Shown here in pieces: positions 13,034-23,568 of a stretch of 47,695 nucleotides of DNA. Positions within the stretch are counted from its first letter, which is position 1; each line of letters opens with the position of its first letter. Position numbers and translations under genes: made by a program. The stretch lies in NCBI GenBank assembly GCA_023231475.1, contig JALJEE010002916.1, forward strand, positions 1 through 47,695, read 5' to 3'. The DNA comes from Seison nebaliae (Eukaryota; Rotifera; Pararotatoria; Seisonacea; Seisonidae). The notes beneath the pieces were generated by a model. That model was not told where the DNA came from and did not search any database. It was given only the letters and a program-made list of their open reading frames with translations.

Positions 13034-14155
13034 ATCTAATAGGAAAATGAAAAAAAATTAAGGATATGAAGTTGGTTTGTAATAATATATCTTTCCAAAT
13101 TATGTTTATCCCAACATGTGTTATTGTTTAATTAAGGCTTGAAATTTAAATTTCTTAAGATTTCGAAATTTATTTACTTCAACGTCTCTCCCATTTTAAA
13201 TTGAAAATAGTTGCATCTTTCTTTGAATCATTATTCTTAATATTATTTTAATATTTAAAGTTTTCAATTTCTTCCCGAAATAAATTATAAATAATTTTCT
13301 TATAGTTTTTATTAGAATAAATTAAGGAGAAATTATTAGTAAATTAACTTGTTGAAAATTAAAATGGAATTCTAAATATTTTCGAGAGGAGAAAAAATAA
13401 CAATCAAAAATTTTTAGTTTTACTATGTCTCTTATATGTTGATGACACTTATAGATTTCTACTATATGTCCACTTAATGGACAACACTTGAAAAAGAAAG
13501 ACCTTGGGAATGAGTTTGTTAAATTAAAAAAATTTCTGTTAACTTTCCTTTTAACAAATCCTTCAGTCAATATCGTTTATGCTGAAATGAATGGCAGAAA
13601 TTAATTTTAGCGAACTGGAAGTTTGTTTATTGAATCATTTCTTATTTGACATTCAAGAAGAGTAGGAAAGAATAGTGCATTTTATTAAATATCTTCCCTT
13701 TCTTTTCGGTTGTCTTTCGAAATAAGAAATGAGTCTCTCTTTAACGACCTTCGATTATATTCGGCAGACAAATGTAATACTTCTTAATTATTCGACAGAA
13801 ACTACATAATATTAGTAATTTTACAACGAAAGATGAAAAGTGTGTTGAAGGAATACATATACATATTGTTAGGTAGGACAAAACGATAAATTTTAAGATA
13901 ATTCTTTCAATTCTTATACCGAATTATGGAATACATGTTTAGTGATGTAATTAGAAAAAAATTCGATAAATGTCAATTGATAATTCATAGTCTTGTCAGT
14001 TGAATCATAATCGATTGAAAGAAAGAACGAAAAATGTTTGGAAATTTTTAGCTTAATTCCAATTGAGAAGACAATAGAAAATAATAATTAACAAAAACTA
14101 TTGGTACAATTCGTACTGATAATTCTGATTCAATTCAACAACAGAAGTACATAAT
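13034..14155. other. Shared upstream region of FAU and SAP18
   Basis: 1.1 kb between two divergent genes. It should contain both promoters and the FAU 5' UTR exon. The longest open frame (13570-13322, minus) has no recognisable features. Confidence 0.5.
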
Positions 14156-14875
14156 ATGCGTATTGATCGGGCGAAGGTTCGGAAAAAATTTATATCTCAT
14201 AAAATTATGAAAATCTTCTTCTTAGACATGTCCGTTATTGTTACGTGTCTTTTGTAACATGAATGAACATAACGATTTATCGGAATATAAAAATGGGAAA
14301 ACGCCATCGAACGGATTAATTATTCATACATGGTTTTATTCCGTTTGTTTCCATCAAATTAAATTTTTTGTAGGAAAGATGCCTCTCTCCAAGAATTCTC
14401 TCAATTGATCAAAGAAGTCAATCCAGAAGCGAGAAAAAAGGGAACACGATTCGAATTCCGAGTTCCATTTTGATCATTTTTTATTCTTTCAAATTTCCTT
14501 CATCAGTTAATTTATCCGACTTCCAGTGCTCAAGAATATCTATCAGAAGATATTGGGAGTATCATATCAGGTAGTACTCTGTCTCGTGGAGGTGGAACGA
14601 CTCTTGAAAATTGCAAATCATTTCGTATCGGAGATTTTCTCGATGTGGCTATTATTCAACCGATAATATCTTCATCGACATCAGCCTCGTCTATGTATCG
14701 ACCGAAAGGACGACAACGTCTCCATTCTCCACCTCGTCGCCACGAAGATTATCATCGATATCATCGAACTGATGAGAAGCCAAGTCGATATGAATCCAAT
14801 CGATCATATCGTTATGAGAGAAGTGGAGGAGGACGACGACGTTCTCGATCACCAATTCGTGATAGATTCAAATAG
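14156..14875 (+). CDS. SAP18: SAP18, Sin3/ASAP complex subunit, with RS tail
   Basis: Exons 14156-14176, 14226-14332, 14374-14461, 14507-14875; introns of 49, 41 and 45 nt; 194 residues. The seven-residue first exon MRIDRAK joins TCPLLLRVF to reproduce the conserved IDREKTCPLLLRVF start. Further matches are TWKDASLQEF, KEVNPEARKKGTRFEF, EDIGSIISG and SFRIGDFLDVAI. SAP18 has a ubiquitin-like fold and acts in the nucleus in the Sin3 histone deacetylase complex and, with RNPS1 and Acinus/Pinin, in the ASAP/PSAP splicing complexes. Most homologues end soon after the IGDYLDIAI strand. Here about 65 residues follow, rich in Arg, Tyr and Ser (RYESNRSYRYERSGGGRRRS, SRSPIRDRFK), an RS-like tail within the last exon. 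Confidence 0.95.
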
Positions 14876-15133
14876 AGAAAAATTTCAGATAAAAGAAAAG
14901 AAAATTTTCTTTCTAAAAATAATTCTAAAGGAAAAACATCCAAAGAAAATTTGATTTTTGTTTTTGAAAAAAACTTCCATAAAAGAAATTTGGAATGATT
15001 TAAATTGTTTTTTTTTCTTCTTTTTTTAATCATTAAATATGTTAAATATTTTAAGACACTTTAACTGTTTATAAAATATTTTGTTTTAGAATGTTTTTCG
15101 TTTTCAAATAATTTTTTAGATTTAGTTTAGAGA

Positions 15134-17281
15134 ATGAAGAAGCGAAATCTATTCGCAGTGTCGTCGTTCTATGTAAACGGAATAATTTTCAGTTTTCTTA
15201 ACACTTATGGATTGACATGTCTTCAAGCAATGAGAGAATCAGGAATTAAACATTATCTGATTTTTGGTTTGAAATATTTTTTGTTAAATTTCTTTCTATA
15301 TTTTCTTTTAGTTTCAATTGGATCGATTGTATTGTCCATGACATATCTTTCACATTATAATTCTCTACAATTGACTTATAAATTTGGAGCGAGAGTTTGT
15401 GGCATCGTTGGAAGTAGTATAGCTGCTATCACCATTTATTTATCATCATTTCTCTTCTGTGACAATTATACATTCATTTTCTCCAATAATCTCCAATTGA
15501 ACAATTCGACGTTGAAGAAGAAATCGATAATGGTTGAAAATGAATGTGGAATGATCAGTGATGAATCTGTCAATTTTTTCAATTATCAATTTCGTTTATA
15601 TTCTCTCCTCATCATTTACTCGGTCATTTGTGGAATGTCTTTAGCATTAACTTACACAGCATTTTCATATTCATTCAATATTTATTTTCCACCTCAATTA
15701 AACAAAATAACAAATAAATCGAAGAAAAATGAGAATGGGAAATTAATTCGATCCGTCATGAGTTTAGGCGCTCCCATATTATCACCACCGATAATTTGGC
15801 TCCTTAAATATTGTTTGTACAATTTTGGTGTGAGTGTAACATTAAGATTTTTTGCCGTGCTCATTTCTACGATGTGTCCATTATCAGCATTCTTCCTACC
15901 ATCATATCGTCATGGAAGCAAAAAACGACGACAAGTAATAAAGAATTTAAAACGTTTATATCCATTCGATTATCAAACAAATTATCTGGGTGAAAATACA
16001 CCGTTTGTCATTTGGTGTATTGTCGTTCCATTATCATTATTCGCTTATTTTATTCCATATCTTCATCTTATCATTTATGCGGATTATCAATTTGGTGATA
16101 AAAAAATCGATCCACCAAAACTATTGATTGTTGATCATGGTCATCTATCTTCACTTCCAACTACCACAATTCCACTCGATGATTATTATGAATATGCTAC
16201 AGATGATATAGACACGTTAGAGAAGAATAAAGAACAACAACAACGTGTGTTTTATGGAAAATATTTGTCGTTAATGGACATTTATAAACGGAATCAATTT
16301 AATCCATATTCTGAAATACTTTTGACACTTTTATGTTTCATTTCAGGAATCACTTGTGTTCTCATATCTGTAATGTTTAGTGAATCGAAATTAATTAAAC
16401 GTTTATATCTCCATCAATTTACTTTACTTCTATTTGGTGTTATACTTTGTTTGGTACCGGTAGCTAAAGATTTCTCCGCTCTTGTTATCATTACATTAAT
16501 TATTGGTTGTTCTGAAGGTGCAGCAATTGGAATCTCATCAACCATTCTACCTGATCTCATTCTTCAATATCACGATTATTTTGATCGAAAGAATTTCCAA
16601 GAATCTAATCGAATGTTATTCGAATCAGATGATGTGGCTCGAGCCACATCTATTTTAATGTTTCTTTGTGGAATTACAGTGGCTGTCGGTCCAATATTAT
16701 TCGCTTATATTTTTCATCGTACATCAATCTATTCCTATACATTCTTCTCTAGTGGATGTGTAGTTATTATTGCTGCTCTCTTACTCAATCTTGTCATTTA
16801 TCTTTTAAAGAAAAGAACTCGACATAATCTCCATCGAAGACAAATGTATGATGAAGATATCGATGAAGTTGTTGAATGTCAATCATCATCTCTTATCTCA
16901 CCAACAATAATAACAAATGAACAAGAACGAAATAAAAGTAAATCGATGGAGAAATCATCGTCAATGGCGAATGAAGTTCTAGATCAATTTTTAAATACTT
17001 ATATACAAACCAGATCATTACCACGAAAATTTGAATATGTCGACAAAATTGTCAATCTCAATCAATCATCAACTTTACAACAAACAACAGTAACAATTCC
17101 ACCATCAAACGAAATTAAACGATCGGCAACAATCAACGTCAATCCAAATTTTCAAGAGAATCTCAGTCGACAACGGAAAGAATTATATGAGAAAACTTTC
17201 TTCCGTCTCAGTTTTCAAGAGAATTACGATTCTCATGATTTCCCATTAATCATACGCAGTAGTTCAGAAAGAAAATTGTGA
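15134..17281 (+). CDS. SLC16-like (MCT-type) major facilitator transporter
   Basis: Intronless, 715 residues. About twelve hydrophobic segments are visible, in two blocks (roughly 8-316 and 395-560) separated by a hydrophilic loop with an acidic stretch (DDYYEYATDDIDTLEKNKEQ). The second half carries the monocarboxylate-transporter-like pattern LIIGCSEGAAIGISSTILPD and SILMFLCGITVAVGPILFAY. The long C-terminal tail (about 560-715) is cytosolic, Gln/Ser/Asn-rich. The family's usual DGGWGW motif before helix 1 is absent: the ORF opens MKKRNLFAVSSFYVNG. A small upstream exon is possible, since TTTAG precedes the ATG closely. Substrate cannot be predicted. It converges with PMVK, the two stops being separated by one base. 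Confidence 0.75.
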   Translation: MKKRNLFAVSSFYVNGIIFSFLNTYGLTCLQAMRESGIKHYLIFGLKYFLLNFFLYFLLVSIGSIVLSMTYLSHYNSLQLTYKFGARVCGIVGSSIAAITIYLSSFLFCDNYTFIFSNNLQLNNSTLKKKSIMVENECGMISDESVNFFNYQFRLYSLLIIYSVICGMSLALTYTAFSYSFNIYFPPQLNKITNKSKKNENGKLIRSVMSLGAPILSPPIIWLLKYCLYNFGVSVTLRFFAVLISTMCPLSAFFLPSYRHGSKKRRQVIKNLKRLYPFDYQTNYLGENTPFVIWCIVVPLSLFAYFIPYLHLIIYADYQFGDKKIDPPKLLIVDHGHLSSLPTTTIPLDDYYEYATDDIDTLEKNKEQQQRVFYGKYLSLMDIYKRNQFNPYSEILLTLLCFISGITCVLISVMFSESKLIKRLYLHQFTLLLFGVILCLVPVAKDFSALVIITLIIGCSEGAAIGISSTILPDLILQYHDYFDRKNFQESNRMLFESDDVARATSILMFLCGITVAVGPILFAYIFHRTSIYSYTFFSSGCVVIIAALLLNLVIYLLKKRTRHNLHRRQMYDEDIDEVVECQSSSLISPTIITNEQERNKSKSMEKSSSMANEVLDQFLNTYIQTRSLPRKFEYVDKIVNLNQSSTLQQTTVTIPPSNEIKRSATINVNPNFQENLSRQRKELYEKTFFRLSFQENYDSHDFPLIIRSSSERKL

Positions 17282-17282
17282 A

Positions 17283-18139
17283 TTATATTTTCAATATCTC
17301 ATTAAATTTCCTCTCATAATCCAATTCATTATATTCCTTCGAATTGTCAATCTCAAAATTCCAATTCTGTTTCAAATCCAAATTACATTCTGATTCCGCA
17401 TCATCAATTCCTGTAAAGAAAAAAACAAAATAAAATTGAATCTCGGTTTTTTACTGATCTCATTTATTTTTATTAATTTTCCTCAACACATTTATTTCAT
17501 GATTTCTTCCTCATCTTATTAAAGTTTCCTTTCATTCTATAACATATAAAATTGAACCTTTAGTGAAAATGAATCCTCGTTGAATTCTTGAAATCTCATC
17601 CGCTATTATTCGAATATGAATTATTTCTTGAATATTTTTCGTATCTTTCAACTTTTCTTTACTCATCTCAAAATATTCATAATCGCTCAATCGACGACAA
17701 TCCACAATTACGTAAATATCAACATCTATTTAATTTCAACATCGTCAAAAAAAAACAAAAATTTAATTAGGAACTTTCTTTCATATTATTCTCAATTAAA
17801 CGACAAAAAACATATCGATCTTCTTTCCTCTTATCTTCTCCCCATCTGTCAATTAATTGATACACGAAAAATTGTATAAGAAAATTTCAACTTGATCATA
17901 TCATATCGAAATTGTTCTTTGTATTTGGAATGAGATAATAATTCGTTGAAATCCAAATTATGATCAAGAGCATATTGATATTTGAGAGGAGCAGATAATC
18001 TGAGAATTTGTATTTTTATTCCATGTTCTTCGCAGAAACTGATAAATTTTTCACTCCAGAAATCTTTTCCACTTTTCCTCTTACCTGATAACAATAATAA
18101 TCGAACCATTCTCTTCTGTTGATTGATGAAAGCTTTCAA
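17283..18139 (-). CDS. PMVK: Phosphomevalonate kinase (animal type)
   Basis: Exons 18139-17892, 17845-17775, 17725-17558, 17410-17283; 204 residues (human about 192). The P-loop LLLSGKRKSGKDF, then LRLSAPLKYQYALDHNLDF, YKEQFRYDMIKWGEDKR, VDCRRLSDYEYF, RIQRGFIFTKG and IDDAESECNLD follow the human protein in order. The enzyme phosphorylates mevalonate-5-phosphate to the diphosphate in the isoprenoid pathway and belongs to the NMP-kinase-like P-loop fold, not the GHMP fold. The Met at 18109 (MVRLLLLSG) is an alternative start. The third intron is longer (147 nt) than the others. The last exon ends one base from the stop of the convergent transporter. Confidence 0.94.
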
Positions 18140-18221
18140 TTTAGTGAGAACATTCCTTCGATTCTTTTCTCATCGAAAAATTTTTTTTTTTAATTTTATT
18201 TAATAAAAATTTATTTTCAAT

Positions 18222-18851
18222 TTAAGTTTTATAATTTTTATATAATTTGAAATGTTTCAATATGTCCACATAATTCTTTGTCGCCAGATTCATGGTTTCA
18301 GTATACTGATCGATATTAGGATATGGTTTTGTGGATGTATTTTTCGGTGATCCTCTTTTACCATCATAAGTAACGATGGGTATATCGTTTACCCATTTCG
18401 GTATGAATTTTTTTTCTTTCCCAAGAAATATTTCGGCGATCCAGTCGTCGAACCTATCTGAGTCTTCTACAACACTCAATCTAGGGACGGAGATCTCATA
18501 ATTATTCTGTGATTTATTGCTACTAATACTAAAAGTATTATTCGGTTGATCAGGAAATTCTATTGTTGGCGATGGAACGGCACCATCAAAATTCGATAAC
18601 ATGATTGGTGTGAGATCTTCATTGTTCATAATCTCTTCAAAATTTCTTTTGAGTTTATTTGAAACTATTTTTTCTGATTCTCCAACTGCAATTTGAGGTG
18701 TTGCATGATCAGATGATCTATAAACATATCGTCCACTATTAGAAAATAAATCCATTAATGAAAGTAGAATGAGGATAAAAAGAACTTTAATAGATTCCTT
18801 TAATAGTGAAATTAGAATTTTTTTGTTTTTTGAGAAAGTCAGATCTGTCAT
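18222..18851 (-). CDS. Unknown single-pass membrane protein
   Basis: Open frame to 19058, but the start MTDLTF at 18851 is preferred: the longer N-terminus is low-complexity and looks like translated 5' UTR. That gives 209 residues with one hydrophobic segment near the N-terminus (IKVLFILILLSLMDLF) and a polar remainder. It ends with a more ordered region (DRFDDWIAEIFLGKEKKFI, then KNYVDILKHFKLYKNYKT). I do not recognise the family. It is intronless and divergent from the TBC1D5-like gene, with about 350 bp between the starts. Confidence 0.5.
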   Translation of the reverse strand: MTDLTFSKNKKILISLLKESIKVLFILILLSLMDLFSNSGRYVYRSSDHATPQIAVGESEKIVSNKLKRNFEEIMNNEDLTPIMLSNFDGAVPSPTIEFPDQPNNTFSISSNKSQNNYEISVPRLSVVEDSDRFDDWIAEIFLGKEKKFIPKWVNDIPIVTYDGKRGSPKNTSTKPYPNIDQYTETMNLATKNYVDILKHFKLYKNYKT

Positions 18852-19200
18852 TATATGGAACAGCTTCAAATTTACAGAAAATATATGTATTTGTCTGTTT
18901 TTAAGAGGAATTGGTTGATAAAGTGCAAATGAAAGATGCAGAAAAAGAAATTGAATATAAATTTTATAAATTTTCCCAAATTTTTTATGATTAATATTTT
19001 TAAATGTTCGAAAATGATATATATATATCATTTTTATATAGAGATTTTGTTGATACATTCACCTCCAAACTTTTAGTGTGTAAATAAAAGAGAATAATTA
19101 TTCTCCTTCAAATGGACCATAAGATTCATTAGAATATCTTCTTCATTCAATTATTTGTCGAACACATTTAAACTGGAAACATAATTTGATTCCTCAAATT

Positions 19201-21192
19201 ATGTATTTCACATCCCAATCATCTAAGGACGATAATGAAAATGATAAGATAAAATTGAGTAAAAGAATTAGTGAAGAATGGAAGAAGTTTGTGATGGATG
19301 TCCTACTTCCTGATGCAATTAAGAAACGATCTTCCTCAATTAATAGTCTCTCATATCATTCAATAAAAAGTGATAATCAACAAGATCAACAAAAACAACA
19401 TGTGCATAATCAACATACATATACGAGTTATTTACCTGAAGAATTAGAACGACGTCGATGGATGAAAGATAATTATGGACGACGTTTAGCAACAACTCAG
19501 AATTATGTGGAGTTGCGTCAGATGATTTTATCTCATGAATATATTATGTTCCGTTCATTAAATTGGAGATTAATGTTGAATTTATTACCATCCATAGAAG
19601 TCCCACATTTTGATAATGTGCCTTCAGTATTGATGATGTATCAAGAGGAATGGGAAAAAGAATTTGGAAGACGACGAGAATTACTCGATCCAAACGGTTT
19701 AGGAGAACATTTAGAAAACGATTCACATCCATTAGATAATAATTCACCATTCTGGGCACATTATCATAACAGGAATAAATTAAACGAACAATTATTGAGG
19801 GATTTGAAACGAACATTTCCAGAATATGATTGGTTCCAGCAACCGTCAATTATTGACACTTTACAAAAAATATTAATTCGATATTGTTACAATACATTCT
19901 GTAGGAATTGTGAAGATGATGAGAAAAGTAAAGAAAGAACGGCAGATGATGAACCGATGAATTTATATTTGAATTTTTACCGACAAGGATTCCACGAAAT
20001 TTTATCTTTAATTTATCATGATTTTCATGTGGAATATGAACAAATCAATCGATTATTGCCATTCATTAAGAAAAATTTTTGTATGTCTGATAAAACTGAG
20101 AAAGAAATGTTCAAATTATTCAAATATTGTTATCGTCCTTCATTCCTGACGATTGACGTTTATGATTTTTTCACCGTTCTCGTATCGAAATTATCGATTT
20201 GGTACAATTATTCTATCTCATCAAATAAGAATAATAATAATAATAATCAGAAGAAGAAACAGATGAATGAACATCGTCTTCCAACAACTAAATACCGTTC
20301 TAGTGATACGTCCACTCAACGATTTAACAACATCTTCAAATATATTCTCCAACGACGGAATTTGTGTTCTGCGGAATTGATGACGAAATACGATATCGAT
20401 TTCTCAATTTTCGCTTATCGTTGGTGTCGAATATTATTCATTTATGAATTTAAAAAAATTTCGCATATTTCACTTTTGTGGGATTTGATATTCGCTTACG
20501 ATTCATCGGATGATCTCATATTGACCGATATCGTCATAGTTGCTCTTCTGGAGAAAATAATCAACGACATTCTCCTTCAACATAACTTAGACGATGAAGA
20601 TTATGATTTATATCGTTCTCATATACTTATCGGTTTGTCGAAAACTCCAGCATTTAAATATGAGATCGATGAAGAATTCTTTCTCTTTTTAAGCAATCTC
20701 CTTCTTATTGGTGAACCGGAGAATTTACAATTGATACAACAGATCGAACAAATGAAAAGAAATGTTCAACGCGCATTAGAAGAACATCACACGAAACTGG
20801 ACGAAGAAATGAGATCGGAATATTTAAAGAAGAAGAAACGTCTGAAATTAGAACGGGAAAAATTAAACGAGACAAATTTCGATAATAAACAAATCTGTGA
20901 ACAACCAAAATCGATTGAAATTCCTGATAATTATTGGCTTTACCGTCGATGTGATGAAAAGAAACATGAATATTATCGGAAAGGAGATGAATATTTTAAA
21001 AAGATTTTAATGAAAAAAGATTTAATGATAAATCATCATCCTCATCTAATTGGTGATGATAAAGAATCGTTCGTTAAAGTCTCACCAAATCTTCATGATA
21101 AGAATTGGAATATTCAAAAAGGACTGACATTAAATACTGAAATTGATACTGGAATTCCATCCTCTTTTTTAAATAATTATTTTGAATTTTGA
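19201..21192 (+). CDS. TBC1D5-like Rab GTPase-activating protein
   Basis: Intronless, 663 residues from the first ATG. The TBC domain spans roughly residues 115-445. It shows FRSLNWRLMLNLLP at its start, the arginine-finger motif RDLKRTFPEYDWFQQ, the glutamine-finger motif YRQGFHEIL, and FAYRWCRILFIYEF with LLWDLIFA. The arrangement KRTFPE...YRQG...HE and the position of RWCR match TBC1D5, a Rab7 GAP that binds retromer and ATG8 proteins on endosomes and autophagosomes. Both catalytic fingers are present, so GAP activity is plausible. An Asn tract (about seven residues, near 20232) interrupts the middle of the domain, and a basic/acidic coiled segment follows at about 520-570. Confidence 0.82.
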   Translation: MYFTSQSSKDDNENDKIKLSKRISEEWKKFVMDVLLPDAIKKRSSSINSLSYHSIKSDNQQDQQKQHVHNQHTYTSYLPEELERRRWMKDNYGRRLATTQNYVELRQMILSHEYIMFRSLNWRLMLNLLPSIEVPHFDNVPSVLMMYQEEWEKEFGRRRELLDPNGLGEHLENDSHPLDNNSPFWAHYHNRNKLNEQLLRDLKRTFPEYDWFQQPSIIDTLQKILIRYCYNTFCRNCEDDEKSKERTADDEPMNLYLNFYRQGFHEILSLIYHDFHVEYEQINRLLPFIKKNFCMSDKTEKEMFKLFKYCYRPSFLTIDVYDFFTVLVSKLSIWYNYSISSNKNNNNNNQKKKQMNEHRLPTTKYRSSDTSTQRFNNIFKYILQRRNLCSAELMTKYDIDFSIFAYRWCRILFIYEFKKISHISLLWDLIFAYDSSDDLILTDIVIVALLEKIINDILLQHNLDDEDYDLYRSHILIGLSKTPAFKYEIDEEFFLFLSNLLLIGEPENLQLIQQIEQMKRNVQRALEEHHTKLDEEMRSEYLKKKKRLKLEREKLNETNFDNKQICEQPKSIEIPDNYWLYRRCDEKKHEYYRKGDEYFKKILMKKDLMINHHPHLIGDDKESFVKVSPNLHDKNWNIQKGLTLNTEIDTGIPSSFLNNYFEF

Positions 21193-21342
21193 AGGAGAAT
21201 TATTTTCTCAGTAATTAATTCTAATCCATTTCCATTTATTTATTTGAATAATCATAATGTTCATAATTCATAACAATTCGTTAATTAATTTCTTCTTTCT
21301 ATTTATCATCAATATAATTTATTGAAAAAATGTTAAAATTAT

Positions 21343-23203
21343 TTACATCAATTTACTTCCACAATTCTCGTAGTTGCATGATTCGAATGGATACGTGTCA
21401 GGTGTGACCATCAAATGGGTTGACAATATTAGTGATCGATCATGTCCGTTTCGTGTTTTAGTCGGAAAATATAAATCGAAGTAGAGACCTTGATAATAAT
21501 CTGGTGTAGTTTTAATACATTTTCTAAATTTGTTGAATTCCTTAAAATGGAAAAAATTAATTTTTAAAACGAAAATTGGAAATAGTAACTGGATATTCAA
21601 AATCGACTGATTTCCAGAAAATGTTCGATCGAATTGTTCCTGAGTGATCATCATTTGGAATTAAAGCACGGAAATCTCTCCTAAAAACGATTTAAATAAA
21701 TGAAATTAAAAAAAGGAAATTTAACGCTTTATTTGAATGAGAATGTGCAAGAAATGCTTCCACCATTATAGGCGATTCATCATTTGCTATCACTTCTAAA
21801 CATTCCTCTGATCCGTTTCTTTTCATCTCCCAACTAATTGATGGAAGATTTTTCTGAATAATCAAAATACTTTGAGACTTTAATGAATTAAAATTTAAAC
21901 TTGTGAAATTCGTGAAACAAATGCACCGATAACATCCCATAATCTCAATTTATGTCCTTCAATGAAATGATCACAATTTGGAATACGACTGGAAGGAAAG
22001 GTAAATTTCCAAATTACAATTTTGAATAGTAGAACCTCAAGAATTTATTTCCATTAAGATCATTCCAAAAAATCGGTTCGTTATCAGGAAAAAAGAATCG
22101 ATCATTTGATGCGGTGACGAATAAAATGGATTTATCTTTATACTTCTCGTTATAATAGAAAGGATCAATAATCGTTGCTAATTCTTTATCCATAGCATAA
22201 CCGGTAACATTTTCCATTTTATATTCAGCTAAACCGTTCACCACACCTCCAATGGATTTATACATCGTTGTCATTACCTACGAGGAGAAGAAAGAGTTTT
22301 TGTTTTGTTCTATATGAAAAATGAAACGTTTTTCATGTCAATCATATTGTAAACTATTGGAATTATGTGTGTAATTCTTGGATCGACAGCCGCTGCTAAC
22401 ATGGAAGTCCATCCTCTTTTCGATTGACCCGTCGGAATATAATTACAAATATTATATCGGAGATGATCACGTGCAAATTCCTGTAACGCCGTCATTGTAT
22501 TGACGAGAGACTTGACCATTGGTAATCGACCAAGTACATTTGTATCTCTCGTTTCTAAAAATTTCCTCCAACAATAACCTAAAATTTCATCTTCAAATCG
22601 AACTTTTTTTGATGGATCATCTGAATATTATTTTCGATAAAATTCTTTAATAGAACTTGAAAATTATTTAACCTTTAAAAATTACATTTGAAATAGGTAC
22701 ATTTTTTAGATCGACTCCAATCATTCCGTTCATTAATGCGAATTCACTAATCTCCGCAACACCAGCGTCATCAATTGATGGTATTCTTTAAAGGAAATTA
22801 ATTGAATATCAAATCACAATTCCACCAAAAAAGAAAAGAAAACCCTGGCGTTTTAATTCGATGTTCCATATAGATAAGTGCGGTATCCTTCACTTTTATC
22901 TTGTGTGGTACTGCCACATAAGCGTAATGGATCCATAAAGTTGGTGAGATAAAAGAATCTCAAAATAATATAATTATTTTTCCTAATGATTAATAAAATT
23001 TCAGTACCGTTCAACCATTTTTGGGATGTAATGTTGAGAATATAAATATCTCGTCCAGGTAACGTATATTTCCGTTCCAGTGACCAACCGAAATTGGGAT
23101 CTTTTTTCAAAACATAATCCTCTAAAACTTTACTGTGTTCCCCTTGAACCAGACAAGTGTAGAAGGAAACAAGAAGAAAAACAATGTTAATTTTTCGAAT
23201 CAT
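21343..23203 (-). CDS. PhoPQ-related/AprA-like secreted protein, copy A
   Basis: Nine exons: 23203-23008, 22958-22844, 22785-22673, 22620-22328, 22277-22036, 21988-21901, 21853-21726, 21680-21590, 21540-21343; 487 residues. A signal peptide (INIVFLLVSFYTCLVQG) leads a mature protein with SPTLWIHYAYVAVPHKI, TMTALQEFARDHL, the nucleophile-elbow-like PTGQSKRGWTSMLAAAVDPR, ILFVTASNDRFFFPDNEPIF and NCDHFIEGHKLRLWD. This order is that of the PhoPQ-activated pathogenicity-related family (alpha/beta-hydrolase-like), which includes Dictyostelium AprA; similar genes occur in several animals. Enzyme activity is unproven for the family as far as I know. The eight small introns show it is a long-resident eukaryotic gene. 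It lies 365 bp downstream of its duplicate, same strand. Confidence 0.88.
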
Positions 23204-23256
23204 GATTTAGAAATTTTGGAGTAATTGAGTGAAATTTGTTTCTCTCGAATTACTTT

Positions 23257-23264
23257 TATTTATA
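23257..23264 (-). promoter_or_regulatory. TATA box of AprA-like copy A
   Basis: TATAAATA on the minus strand, 54-61 nt upstream of the ATG at 23203, in the short spacer between the two copies. The spacing would allow a start site about 25-30 nt downstream and a short 5' UTR. I saw no equivalent as clear upstream of copy B. Confidence 0.45.
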
Positions 23265-23568
23265 CCTAACAATCGAATCATGAATGTGAGATGATTAATT
23301 GTATAATATGAACATGAGAGGGATAGTATTGACTTAATAAATAAAACAATTTCCATATAAAGAACATTTATGGACATACACTAAAGTAATCGAAAGAATA
23401 ATAAAATTTCAACTTTGTTTCTTTGTCTTTAAGAAATGAAGTTTGCTCCAACAACAAAACACTTCAGATATTTCCCATTCTTATAATTTTTATTATTCTA
23501 AAATTTAATAAATTCGAAATTAGAAAATTGAATTTTTATTTACCGCAAATATAGTCACAAGTAGATGA

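Noticed and set aside
17588-17879. Plus-strand open frames
   Set aside because: Antisense to PMVK exons 2-3 and their introns.
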